A program made the position numbers and the translations under genes. A DNA stretch of 48,203 nucleotides from a virus. This document shows, in pieces, positions 16,150 through 22,795 of the stretch. Where the stretch lies: IMG/VR virus record IMGVR_UViG_3300042463_001005, positions 1-48,203 of that record; one strand, 5' to 3'. The stretch's first letter is position 1, and each line of letters begins with the position of its first letter. A model generated the notes under the pieces. It saw only the letters and a program-made list of their open reading frames with translations, was not told the DNA's origin and made no database searches.

Positions 16150-16343
16150 TTATAGTTGAAGTTAAAAACGGAAATATCGAACAGGCTTTAAAAAAGTATA
16201 AAACCAAAGTTGTTAAAACAAAACAAATTAATCAATTACGAGATCGTAAAGAATTTGTCAAACCATCTGTTACTAGAAGAGATGAGGTTAGAAAGGCAAC
16301 TTATATTCAAAAGTTAAAAACTGACTCAGAAAAAGAATCATAA
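16146..16343 (+). CDS. rpsU: Ribosomal protein bS21 homologue
   Basis: The 65-residue protein matches bS21 over its whole length: MIIVEVKNGNIEQALKKYK, then a basic stretch, then REF-like KEFVKPSVTRR and a basic helical tail. Start and length agree with Bacteroidota bS21 (about 64 residues). In the host ribosome bS21 sits on the 30S platform beside bS6 and bS18, and in Flavobacterium these proteins occlude the anti-Shine-Dalgarno end of 16S rRNA. A phage copy may replace the host protein and change which messages are initiated. No Shine-Dalgarno sequence precedes this gene, whereas host rpsU in Flavobacteria is reported to have a strong one. It overlaps the preceding gene by ATGA. Confidence 0.88.
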   Translation: MIIVEVKNGNIEQALKKYKTKVVKTKQINQLRDRKEFVKPSVTRRDEVRKATYIQKLKTDSEKES

Positions 16344-16398
16344 AATACTATAGTATCTCACCGTATTGCCGATATTCCGGTTAATATATACCATAAGA

Positions 16399-16674
16399 AT
16401 GGTTATCACTGAGTACATGAGTCAAATTTCAAATCGAGAAAAGGATGATATTATGAGGTCAAGTTACTACACTTTGACCCGCAACTTTACAAAAACTGTA
16501 AATCGCTTCGTTGTGTTTCAAGAAGGTAAGGATCTTATTGAAATCCCACATGGCTTAGGTCAACGATCTAAATTTATAGATTTATTAATTGAATACTTCG
16601 AAAAGAAGGAAGAGTACGAGAAGTGCGATACTCTATTAAAGTTAAAATCACTAGTCAAAATGGCTGGAGACTAA
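16399..16674 (+). CDS. Small EEYEKC-family protein, paralogue C
   Basis: I use the ATG at 16399 (91 residues); a TTG at 16366 and an ATG at 16417 are alternatives. The C-terminal part LLIEYFEKKEEYEKCDTLLK matches paralogues A and B nearby. The middle is basic (YYTLTRNFTKTVNRFVVF) and unlike them. It is separated from bS21 by 55 bases that contain a 12-bp palindrome (16345-16356) and a TATATA element (from 16385), so it may have its own promoter. Function unknown; the shared motif suggests protein-protein contact. Confidence 0.75.
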   Translation: MVITEYMSQISNREKDDIMRSSYYTLTRNFTKTVNRFVVFQEGKDLIEIPHGLGQRSKFIDLLIEYFEKKEEYEKCDTLLKLKSLVKMAGD

Positions 16675-16688
16675 ATACAAAAACACAT

Positions 16689-17378
16689 ATGGCTACAAGA
16701 AAAGATCGAGCATCAGCACAAACAACAGAATCGGCACTTAGCAAAGTCTATCTAAAAGATACACAAGCTAAATATGTTGAAACCATTCTTAAAAATCAAA
16801 TTACATTCTGTCACGGTCCGGCAGGAACTTCTAAAACTTTTTCGGCAATGTATGCCGCATTAAAACTCTACAAAGAAAAGAAAATCAAGAAAATCATCTT
16901 AACAAAACCAATACAAGAAGCTGGTGAAAAGTTAGGTTTCTTACCTGGAACAATTGATGAAAAGATAGCTCCATATATCAAATCATTTACCTCAAATATT
17001 GAAAAAATTGTTGGTTTTACAGAAGCTCACAATATTATGGGCAGAGGTGTTATTGAATTTCAACCTCTAGCTTATATGAGAGGAGATACATTTGATGATG
17101 CAATTATGATTCTTGACGAAGCTCAAAATGCCGACTACAAACAGCTAATGCTATTTATTACAAGAATGGGTAATGATAGTAAAGTTGTTATTGCGGGTGA
17201 TGTTAGCCAATACGATATTGAAAAGAGTAAGGTATCGCTACCGGCATTTATCGACTTGATGAAAGACGTGAAAGGGGTTGGTGTCCATACCTTTGGTGAT
17301 GAAGATATTGTACGTGCTGAAATCTTACAAGAGATTGTACGCCGATATGAGAAATGGAAGTACGACAATAACAAATAG
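16689..17378 (+). CDS. phoH: PhoH-like ATPase
   Basis: With the start at ATG 16689 the protein has 229 residues; the open frame extends upstream but overlaps the previous gene. It is a P-loop ATPase of the PhoH family. The Walker A motif is GPAGTSKT at 43-50, IILTKPIQEAGEKLGFLPG at 69-87 is the family's signature segment, and Walker B is IMILDEAQN at 139-147. VVIAGDVSQYD near 167 is the sensor-like motif. PhoH proteins are common in marine phages and are linked to RNA metabolism or a helicase/ribonuclease activity. No extra nuclease domain is present. It ends a run starting at the J-domain gene. Confidence 0.92.
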   Translation: MATRKDRASAQTTESALSKVYLKDTQAKYVETILKNQITFCHGPAGTSKTFSAMYAALKLYKEKKIKKIILTKPIQEAGEKLGFLPGTIDEKIAPYIKSFTSNIEKIVGFTEAHNIMGRGVIEFQPLAYMRGDTFDDAIMILDEAQNADYKQLMLFITRMGNDSKVVIAGDVSQYDIEKSKVSLPAFIDLMKDVKGVGVHTFGDEDIVRAEILQEIVRRYEKWKYDNNK

Positions 17379-17402
17379 AATTTACTAATAAACTTTTAAT
17401 AA

Positions 17403-17452
17403 AAAGCCCATATAAGTATTAAGTTAAACTAACTAATATTTGTATGGGCTTT
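17403..17452 (+). promoter_or_regulatory. Long hairpin enclosing a start codon
   Basis: AAAGCCCATA (17403-17412) is exactly complementary to TATGGGCTTT (17443-17452), with a 30-base loop that itself can fold (ATTAAGTT against AACTAAT). The ATG of the next gene at 17444 lies in the right arm. It may act as a translation switch or as a weak terminator; no T-run follows. Confidence 0.55.
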
Positions 17453-17857
17453 AAAAGGTTTTATAAGATTACTAAATTAAAGATTACTAGGGTTTTAGAT
17501 TCTAATTTATCAAACGGAAGTTCTAAGATGAATTCTGAAATTTCAAAGATCTATGCAATCGTCAGGGCAATGTGTAAAAACAAAGGCACGAAATTCTTAA
17601 TAGCCCCTGTAAGTGGAACATATTACTTACAGAATAAAGATCTTGATTATTATATTGTTTTAGGAGATGATGGTGTTAGAATAACTAATCACAAGTTTTT
17701 TATAACCAAGAGTCTTACTTCAAGCGAAGCCAACAAAATGGTTAATTATGTACGAAATCATATCGAAAACATTCGCAGAAACATGGAAAAAGAAATCTTT
17801 GCAAATGAAAGTACTATGATTAACGAAATTTATGAAAATCTTAAAAAATCTATATAA
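17444..17857 (+). CDS. Protein of unknown function
   Basis: The 137-residue protein is basic at the N-terminus (MGFKRFYKITKLKITRVLD) and ends with an acidic helical tail. The central part FLIAPVSGTYYLQNKDLDYY is beta-rich. No family recognised. Its ATG lies in the right arm of a 10-bp hairpin, so translation could depend on opening that structure; an alternative ATG at residue 29 would remove the hairpin problem. It is followed without a gap by the RNase HII gene. Confidence 0.75.
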   Translation: MGFKRFYKITKLKITRVLDSNLSNGSSKMNSEISKIYAIVRAMCKNKGTKFLIAPVSGTYYLQNKDLDYYIVLGDDGVRITNHKFFITKSLTSSEANKMVNYVRNHIENIRRNMEKEIFANESTMINEIYENLKKSI

Positions 17858-18487
17858 ATGCAAATTTTATTAAAATCACAATACAATAACGATTCTGAAG
17901 TTATTGAAGTTGGTGTTGACGAAGCTGGAAGAGGAGCTTTAGCTGGTCCAGTTACTGTAGCAGCATGTATTATGCCAAAGGATTTTCAACATCCTCTTGT
18001 TAAAGATTCTAAGCTATTATCAGAATCTCAAAAGAAACAAGCACATGAAATAGTTCTCCAACATGCAATCGCATGGAGTGTTGTTAACATCGGCGTAGAA
18101 GATATTGAGAGAATGAATATTCTTAAAGCAACTCTACATGGTATGAACCAAGCACTTTCAAATGTACAGGAAGAAGTTGATTTTGATTTTATTCTAATCG
18201 ATGGAGACCAATTCCATGGATATAAGGATAAAACATATACAACAGTTGTTGGTGGAGATAACAAGTACACCTCAATTGCTGCTGCCTCTATTCTTGCTAA
18301 AGTTGCTAGAGATAATTATATGAAATCTCTAAATGAGCATGATAGTAATAAGATCTATGGCTGGGCTTCTAATAAAGGATATGGGACTAAACAACATATT
18401 ACAGCAATACAGGAAACTGGCCCGTCAATTGAACATAGACCTAGTTTTATTTCTCATTTGATTACAAAAACTGAATCTTTATTTTGA
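17858..18487 (+). CDS. rnhB: Ribonuclease HII
   Basis: This 209-residue protein is a full-length RNase HII. It has VGVDEAGRGALAGPV with catalytic Asp21 and Glu22, DSKLLSE at 50-56, FILIDGD with Asp115, and GGDNKYTSIAAASILAKV with Asp134. It cuts RNA strands in RNA-DNA hybrids and single ribonucleotides in DNA. In phages it can remove replication primers, doing the job T4 gives to its RNase H. It directly abuts the preceding unknown gene and overlaps the following membrane-protein gene by TTGA. Confidence 0.95.
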   Translation: MQILLKSQYNNDSEVIEVGVDEAGRGALAGPVTVAACIMPKDFQHPLVKDSKLLSESQKKQAHEIVLQHAIAWSVVNIGVEDIERMNILKATLHGMNQALSNVQEEVDFDFILIDGDQFHGYKDKTYTTVVGGDNKYTSIAAASILAKVARDNYMKSLNEHDSNKIYGWASNKGYGTKQHITAIQETGPSIEHRPSFISHLITKTESLF

Positions 18488-18828
18488 GGCATTTAATATT
18501 TGGAATTCTATTATTTCTATTTGGCCAATCTTTAGTTTGGTTTCAGACTAATGGCCAATTTGTCTGGCCGTGGATTAAAAAGAATCCATTCTGGGTTTCT
18601 CTTTTTGGTGGTGTTATCATATCATACACGTTTATAATGGCCACTAGAGAATTATTTACCTATTATGATGGTGCACTTTGGCCAGGTAGATTTATTGGAT
18701 TTGCAACCGGTATGATTGCATTTTCATCATTAACCTATTTAATAATGGGAGAAGGCATGAATACAAAGACTCTTATCTCATTAGGTTTAGCTATCCTGCT
18801 TCTCTGCGTCCAGCTATTCTGGAAATAA
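18484..18828 (+). CDS. Small integral membrane protein (four TM segments)
   Basis: The start is TTG within the TTGA overlap with the RNase HII stop; an in-frame stop at 18472 rules out an ATG start. The 114 residues contain four hydrophobic segments at about 4-21, 37-56, 70-89 and 95-113. Loops contain PWIKKNPFW and GALWPGRFIG. No catalytic motif is seen. The pattern looks like a conserved small membrane protein, but I cannot name the family. A holin is possible, though holins rarely have four segments and no lysis gene is adjacent. Confidence 0.75.
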   Translation: MRHLIFGILLFLFGQSLVWFQTNGQFVWPWIKKNPFWVSLFGGVIISYTFIMATRELFTYYDGALWPGRFIGFATGMIAFSSLTYLIMGEGMNTKTLISLGLAILLLCVQLFWK

Positions 18829-18856
18829 TTGTTAATAACTTTTTTAAAAATATTTC

Positions 18857-18885
18857 ACCCGACATTTTTTTATGTCGGGTTTTTT
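18857..18885 (+). terminator. Rho-independent terminator fused to a promoter
   Basis: A 9-bp stem ACCCGACAT/ATGTCGGGT (18857-18865 and 18872-18880) and six T residues, the last of which already belong to the TTGTTTATATTTACATATCA promoter. Confidence 0.9.
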
Positions 18886-18903
18886 GTTTATATTTACATA
18901 TCA
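18884..18903 (+). promoter_or_regulatory. Conserved accessory-region promoter, copy 3 (no ACCG box)
   Basis: TTGTTTATATTTACATATCA is identical to the downstream half of the other promoters, but the upstream ACCG box is replaced by the right arm of the terminator. The gene starts 32 nt after TATATTTAC. Confidence 0.75.
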
Positions 18904-18920
18904 ATTAAAACAAACACATT

Positions 18921-19190
18921 ATGGCTCATTCTAGATTTAACAGACATGAAAACATGAACGAAGAAACTTTATCTGAAATTTTAGCTCTTATTAGAGAAGT
19001 TAGATTTGCTGAAGATTTTGATCGTTCATTTGAACTTGAAAATAAGTTGTATGGTCTATTTGATGGTTATTTATATACTGACCTTCAAGTTTTGGCTTTA
19101 GAAATTCTACCAACTGAATTAGCAAGTCGAGTTTGTAGAGTTTATGATATTTGCAGCCGCTATCCTCAGTTGCAATTTGAAAAATGTTAA
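18921..19190 (+). CDS. Small acidic protein of unknown function
   Basis: The 89-residue protein is helical, with EETLSEILALIREVRFAEDF and a Leu-rich second half (LQVLALEILPTELASRV). It has no recognised domain. It has its own promoter from the conserved set, and the next copy lies 40 bases after its stop, so it is a stand-alone transcript, presumably early and abundant. A small host-targeting protein would fit, but there is no direct evidence. Confidence 0.8.
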   Translation: MAHSRFNRHENMNEETLSEILALIREVRFAEDFDRSFELENKLYGLFDGYLYTDLQVLALEILPTELASRVCRVYDICSRYPQLQFEKC

Positions 19191-19212
19191 TAACTTTGTT
19201 AATAACTTTTTT
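19186..19212 (+). repeat. Tandem GTTAATAACTTT element
   Basis: GTTAATAACTTT occurs at 19186 and again at 19198, and a third copy lies at 18831 upstream of promoter copy 3. Both sites sit 20-50 nt before a conserved promoter, as an AT-rich upstream element or regulator site would. Confidence 0.45.
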
Positions 19213-19230
19213 GAAAAAAAGTGAAAAAAG

Positions 19231-19269
19231 TTTTACCGTTTAGAGAAAATTGTTTATATTTACATATCA
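19231..19269 (+). promoter_or_regulatory. Conserved accessory-region promoter, copy 4
   Basis: TTTTACCGTTTAG followed by TTGTTTATATTTACATATCA, with 20 nt between the start of ACCG and TATATTTAC. The gene starts 36 nt after the downstream box. Confidence 0.82.
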
Positions 19270-19290
19270 TTAATAATTAAAACAAACAAT

Positions 19291-19632
19291 ATGTTAATTC
19301 AAGTTCAAACCAAAGCAAGAAAACATTATCCATCTGTAGCAACTAAATACTCAGTAGATTTAGAGCGTAACAAATCAATTAAGATTTTCGTGAACGGAGT
19401 TCAAACCAATAGCTTTAATATTGGAGATACTGCCGAATATGACTCGTACAATTTGATTTATACTGGTAGAATTACAAAAATTACTGATAAATTGGTACAG
19501 ATCACAGTATATCCTGGTACTCAAAATGAACGTAAGCATAACTTAAATCTTAATACGTTCTGCTGGAGAAACGAAAAGTTTGATGCTGAACAGGTTGCAA
19601 AACATAACCAAGAAGAGTCTTACTATATTTAA
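19291..19632 (+). CDS. Small beta-rich protein of unknown function
   Basis: The 113-residue protein contains alternating strands (KIFVNGVQTNSFNIGDTAEY, LIYTGRITKITDKLVQITV) typical of a small barrel of the OB or SH3 type, followed by a charged tail. No family recognised. The conserved promoter directly upstream marks it as the first gene of a unit that may include the next two genes. Confidence 0.8.
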   Translation: MLIQVQTKARKHYPSVATKYSVDLERNKSIKIFVNGVQTNSFNIGDTAEYDSYNLIYTGRITKITDKLVQITVYPGTQNERKHNLNLNTFCWRNEKFDAEQVAKHNQEESYYI

Positions 19633-19651
19633 AATCATAAATCCCTAATCT

Positions 19652-19846
19652 ATGAAATATCTACACATTATTATTGAAAAAGTAAACAACCGAATCATGG
19701 AACGCAGACGTAATAAAACTGCCGGAGAACCTGTAAATTATCCAACTCCTGGTCAACCCAGAATCATGAGAACTGTTGAATCAGAAAAAGTAGATTTCAA
19801 CACTTGGGCAAATAACATCTGGGAACAAACACGTAAACAATATTAA
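19652..19846 (+). CDS. Small basic protein of unknown function
   Basis: The 64-residue protein has a basic centre (RIMERRRNKTAG), a Pro-rich segment (YPTPGQPR) and an aromatic tail (FNTWANNIWEQTRKQY). No family recognised. It lies between two unknown genes with gaps of 19 bases and one base, so it is probably in the same transcript as both. Confidence 0.7.
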   Translation: MKYLHIIIEKVNNRIMERRRNKTAGEPVNYPTPGQPRIMRTVESEKVDFNTWANNIWEQTRKQY

Positions 19847-19847
19847 T

Positions 19848-20384
19848 ATGAAAAATACAGTTAAAAATTACATTGAAACTATTGCTAATGATTTTCAATT
19901 TGATGAAAATCATGAAAGCTATCATGGATTTATTAATATCGATCCTTCCGACTCTGGAGAGTTCACAGAAGTTGCACTAGAATTAGCAAATAATTGGCGC
20001 AAATATGAAACATTGCTAGAAGAATATGGTCTCTATTTTGAATCAGAGCCTTGGGAAGAAGAGATGATTATCTGTAAAGTTTTGCAAAAAATGGACAAAG
20101 ATTCGGCAGATGCATGTGGTACTTCTCTTCAAGGATATTTACGAGGATTTTATTATTCTCAATTGGTAGAAGCATTTGGAGAACCAACGTATAATGAAGC
20201 ATCAGGTGATGACAAAGTACAGGTTGAATGGGTCTTTAATTTTAAAGGAAACACTTTCACCTTATACGATTGGAAAACATATGATAGGAATTACACTATT
20301 AATGAATTAGATACCTGGAATATTGGTGGTAAGTCATACTATGGTGAATTTCATGATGCTTTATTGAAAAAACTTCAAAAATAA
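19848..20384 (+). CDS. Phage protein with conserved Tyr-Asp-Trp-Lys tail domain
   Basis: The 178-residue acidic protein has a C-terminal domain that recurs in many phage genomes under no agreed name: LVEAFGEPTYNEAS, then KVQVEWVFNF, then FTLYDWKTYD, ending with WNIGGKS. The order of a small helical turn with G-x-P, a strand with E-W and a strand with Y-D-W-K is what I recognise. The N-terminal half is helical. Role unknown. One base separates it from the preceding gene. Confidence 0.75.
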   Translation: MKNTVKNYIETIANDFQFDENHESYHGFINIDPSDSGEFTEVALELANNWRKYETLLEEYGLYFESEPWEEEMIICKVLQKMDKDSADACGTSLQGYLRGFYYSQLVEAFGEPTYNEASGDDKVQVEWVFNFKGNTFTLYDWKTYDRNYTINELDTWNIGGKSYYGEFHDALLKKLQK

Positions 20385-20423
20385 TTTTACCGTTTCGTAG
20401 AAATTGATTATATTTACATATCA
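20385..20423 (+). promoter_or_regulatory. Conserved accessory-region promoter, copy 5
   Basis: TTTTACCGTTTCG followed by TTGATTATATTTACATATCA, with 20 nt between the start of ACCG and TATATTTAC. The gene starts 31 nt after the downstream box. Confidence 0.82.
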
Positions 20424-20439
20424 ACAAAACAAATTAAAA

Positions 20440-20865
20440 ATGATTGACATTAAAAACGTAAAAGCAAACGGAATTTCTTTTAACCCAAACTATCCGGCAG
20501 TTCATAATTATAAATCTATTATTGAAACCGCGGTTTCAGTATTTCGTCTTCGACATACGAATGAAGAGATTTGGGATATGATTAACAAACTCGATCCTCG
20601 TTCTGATTATTATTTCGGTTCAAGATTTAATGACAATGAAAGAGTTGCGAGTCGAGCTATTTCAGCAGTATGTTCAGCTGGATTTAATGGTTTAGAGCAT
20701 GTTGCTCAAACCCCAACCGCCGAAGAGATTGAACACGCAAAGAATGATATTATTGAATTCTTTGAAAAGATTGATGGAAAGACAATGGATTATCTAATTA
20801 TAGATGCCTTACGAGAATGTGCAAGTGCTGATCATTGGTACAAATATGAAAAACAATGGGACTAA
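20440..20865 (+). CDS. Protein of unknown function
   Basis: The ATG at 20440 is chosen over a TTG inside the promoter at 20404, giving 141 residues. The protein is mostly helical (YKSIIETAVSVFRLRH, AEEIEHAKNDIIEFFEKI) with a conserved-looking YYFGSRFNDNERVASRA segment. No family recognised. It is the first gene after promoter copy 5 and is coupled to the next gene by a TAATG overlap. Confidence 0.8.
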   Translation: MIDIKNVKANGISFNPNYPAVHNYKSIIETAVSVFRLRHTNEEIWDMINKLDPRSDYYFGSRFNDNERVASRAISAVCSAGFNGLEHVAQTPTAEEIEHAKNDIIEFFEKIDGKTMDYLIIDALRECASADHWYKYEKQWD

Positions 20866-21092
20866 TGTCAACCCAACAACGAATCAATCGAATTAATAAA
20901 GCAAGTCACGTCGTCTGGTTAGAAGATTCGAGTATTCATTTGGTCGCAGATCATTTAATTATGGACAATAAAGTTTGGGTTGAAACTCAAGGTGGATTAC
21001 TTTTTTTAGATGAAGATATTCTAACACTTGAAGAAGCATGTGATATTGAGAGACAACTTGAAACAATTAAAAGAGAGGTTGGTATAAGTTAA
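20865..21092 (+). CDS. Small protein of unknown function
   Basis: The ATG of the TAATG overlap (20865) gives 75 residues; an ATG at 20856 is also in frame. Short strands (HVVWLEDSSIHLVADHLIM) precede a helical acidic tail (LTLEEACDIERQLETIK). No family recognised. Expressed from promoter copy 5 with its upstream neighbour. Confidence 0.7.
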   Translation: MSTQQRINRINKASHVVWLEDSSIHLVADHLIMDNKVWVETQGGLLFLDEDILTLEEACDIERQLETIKREVGIS

Positions 21093-21102
21093 AAAATTAA
21101 AT

Positions 21103-21258
21103 ATGGAAATAGTGTTAACTTTAATGGCCATTAGTTTACTTTCTTTTATTGTAATTATGGTCGGTGAAAACTACGTAGAAAAATTATCTGATAAATCTAC
21201 GTTTAAAAAATGGTGGAGAAACAATATTATTTCTCCAGAACCTAAAGATAAAATATGA
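21103..21258 (+). CDS. Small single-pass membrane protein
   Basis: This 51-residue frame starts at ATG 21103 and ends at TGA 21258. Residues 2-22 (EIVLTLMAISLLSFIVIMV) form one hydrophobic segment, followed by a charged tail with KKWWRN. It starts 10 bases after the previous stop, and its stop overlaps the UV endonuclease start by ATGA, which supports it as a real gene. Such small proteins in phages can act on host membrane targets; nothing more can be said. Confidence 0.65.
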   Translation: MEIVLTLMAISLLSFIVIMVGENYVEKLSDKSTFKKWWRNNIISPEPKDKI

Positions 21259-22190
21259 GTGTAAATTTTGGCTATTGCTGTATAAACATGACCCTTCAGC
21301 AAGAAAAGGGTATCACGATCGGCCGTGGTATGATTAAAAAGACTTTTGAGCAAAAAGGAATTGAATATGCTAGTGAGCTTGCAATCAAAAACGTTCGAGA
21401 TCTTATTGAGATTATCAAATGGAATAATCAAAATGGAATCAAACTTTATCGCATGTCATCTGATATGTTTCCTTGGATGTCAGAGTATGAACTAAAAGAT
21501 TTACCAGACTATGTAAAGATTTCTAATCTTTTGAAAGGAGCTGGTAAAATTGCAATGGATGCTGGTCAGCGGCTAACATTCCATCCGGGGCATTTTTGCG
21601 TTATTGCTAGTGAAAACCCAAATGTTGTTGTTCGTTCAATCAAAGAACTAAATCAACATGGTGAAATCATGGATCTCATTGGTCTTCCTAGAACTCCACA
21701 TGCTGCTATCAATATTCATATTAACACAACTGCAGGTGGTAAAGAAGATGCAATACAAAGATTCATTAAAGCATTTGACACCTTAGATTTATCTGTAAAG
21801 ACAAGGCTGACACTAGAAAACGATGATAAAAAGAATCAATATAGTATTAGTGATCTGGTTCATGGTGTCTCGGTTCACACTGGAATTCCAATAGTTTTTG
21901 ATTATCACCACCATTGGTGTTATGAAGATCCTATGTTGGTTGAAGATGCTCTTAAATTAGCTGCAACAACGTGGGATATTCATGGTATACGTCAACTCAC
22001 ACATTATAGTTCATGTAAGAAATTATATGAGGATGCTACTGTTGTAAACAGAGCGCATGCTGATTATATCTATGAAAAGATAGAATCTTATGGCCTTAAC
22101 ATTGATGTTGATATTGAAGCCAAAGCAAAAGAACTAGCACTAATAAATTATGTGAATAAATTTGAAACAATTTTAGTTGAATCAATATAA
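21255..22190 (+). CDS. uvsE: UV DNA damage endonuclease (UvdE/UvsE-like)
   Basis: The 311-residue protein matches UV damage endonucleases, which nick DNA 5' of pyrimidine dimers and other lesions. Family segments seen are FGYCCINMTL at the start, RMSSDMFPW near residue 66, LTFHPGHFCVIAS near 106, INIHINTTAGGKEDA, RLTLENDDKK and VFDYHHHWC. These His, Glu and Asp residues form the metal-binding site in the TIM-barrel fold. It likely replaces the T4 DenV type of dimer repair. It is coupled to the small membrane protein upstream. Confidence 0.93.
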   Translation: MSVNFGYCCINMTLQQEKGITIGRGMIKKTFEQKGIEYASELAIKNVRDLIEIIKWNNQNGIKLYRMSSDMFPWMSEYELKDLPDYVKISNLLKGAGKIAMDAGQRLTFHPGHFCVIASENPNVVVRSIKELNQHGEIMDLIGLPRTPHAAINIHINTTAGGKEDAIQRFIKAFDTLDLSVKTRLTLENDDKKNQYSISDLVHGVSVHTGIPIVFDYHHHWCYEDPMLVEDALKLAATTWDIHGIRQLTHYSSCKKLYEDATVVNRAHADYIYEKIESYGLNIDVDIEAKAKELALINYVNKFETILVESI

Positions 22191-22209
22191 TTTTAAACAA
22201 ACGAAGAAA

Positions 22210-22449
22210 ATGGCATCATTAAAAGTAGAAGCATTAAAAGCTCGATACGAGGCTCAACGAAAAGAAGCGTTGGCAACTCTTGAGGTATATTACCAAAACT
22301 CTGTTGGGATCGGAGAACACCATCAAATCATCGATGAGATGGATGCTTTAGTACGTAAAGTTAGCGAAGCAAATGACCTAATTGCGACCCTGGAAACTTT
22401 GTTTATCGCCAAAACTGAAAACACAGATACTACTAAAGAACAAGAGTAA
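22210..22449 (+). CDS. Small helical protein of unknown function
   Basis: The ATG at 22210 (AAGAAAATGG context) gives 79 residues; an upstream ATG at 22177 would overlap the UV endonuclease gene by 14 bases. The sequence is alpha-helical throughout (LKVEALKARYEAQRKEALAT, EANDLIATLETLFIA), probably a coiled coil. No family recognised. A terminator follows. Confidence 0.7.
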   Translation: MASLKVEALKARYEAQRKEALATLEVYYQNSVGIGEHHQIIDEMDALVRKVSEANDLIATLETLFIAKTENTDTTKEQE

Positions 22450-22470
22450 ATGTCAGCTTCTAGTTGGTAA

Positions 22471-22495
22471 GGGACCCGAAAGGGTCCCTTTTTTT
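22471..22495 (+). terminator. Rho-independent terminator
   Basis: A perfect 7-bp stem GGGACCC/GGGTCCC (22471-22477 and 22482-22488) with a GAAA loop and seven T residues. Confidence 0.92.
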
Positions 22496-22502
22496 GTCTA
22501 GA

Positions 22503-22510
22503 TATATAGA
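22503..22510 (+). promoter_or_regulatory. TATATAGA motif, candidate late promoter
   Basis: TATATAGA begins eight bases after the terminator T-run and 38 nt before the start of the three-gene unit that includes two proteins with capsid-targeting-like starts. Confidence 0.4.
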
Positions 22511-22540
22511 GTATTAATTAACCATTTTAAAAATTAAATT

Positions 22541-22795
22541 ATGACAACACAAATTATTTTCTCAATTGCAATTGTTCTTGGTGTAGTATTGTTAGCATTT
22601 AACTACCTTAAGAAAAATGAAGAAGATTCTATTGCAAGCGATCATGCTGAGGTAAAAGCATTTGAAGCAAAGAAAGAAACTCCTAAAATGACTGCTAAAC
22701 CAAAAGCTAAAAAGCAGCCTAAAAAAGAAGTTGCCGTTTCTTCTGCAGTAGAAGCAAAGCCTAAAAGAAAGTATAATAAGAAACCTAAGGCGTAA
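22541..22795 (+). CDS. Membrane-anchored protein with Lys/Pro-rich tail
   Basis: The 84-residue protein has one hydrophobic segment (residues 5-22, IIFSIAIVLGVVLLAFNY), a short acidic stretch, then a very basic Ala-, Lys- and Pro-rich tail (residues 40-84) ending PKRKYNKKPKA. The tail could bind DNA or acidic proteins. The next two genes are coupled or close, and the second of them is strongly acidic. No family recognised; the combination is reminiscent of spanin or scaffold components, but neither is supported. Confidence 0.75.
   Translation: MTTQIIFSIAIVLGVVLLAFNYLKKNEEDSIASDHAEVKAFEAKKETPKMTAKPKAKKQPKKEVAVSSAVEAKPKRKYNKKPKA

Noticed and set aside
16345-16356. Palindrome ATACTATAGTAT before paralogue C as an operator
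   Set aside because: A single 12-bp AT-rich palindrome without a second copy is not enough to call a binding site.
18484-18828. Holin
   Set aside because: Four membrane segments and no neighbouring endolysin or spanin; a lysis role is not supported.
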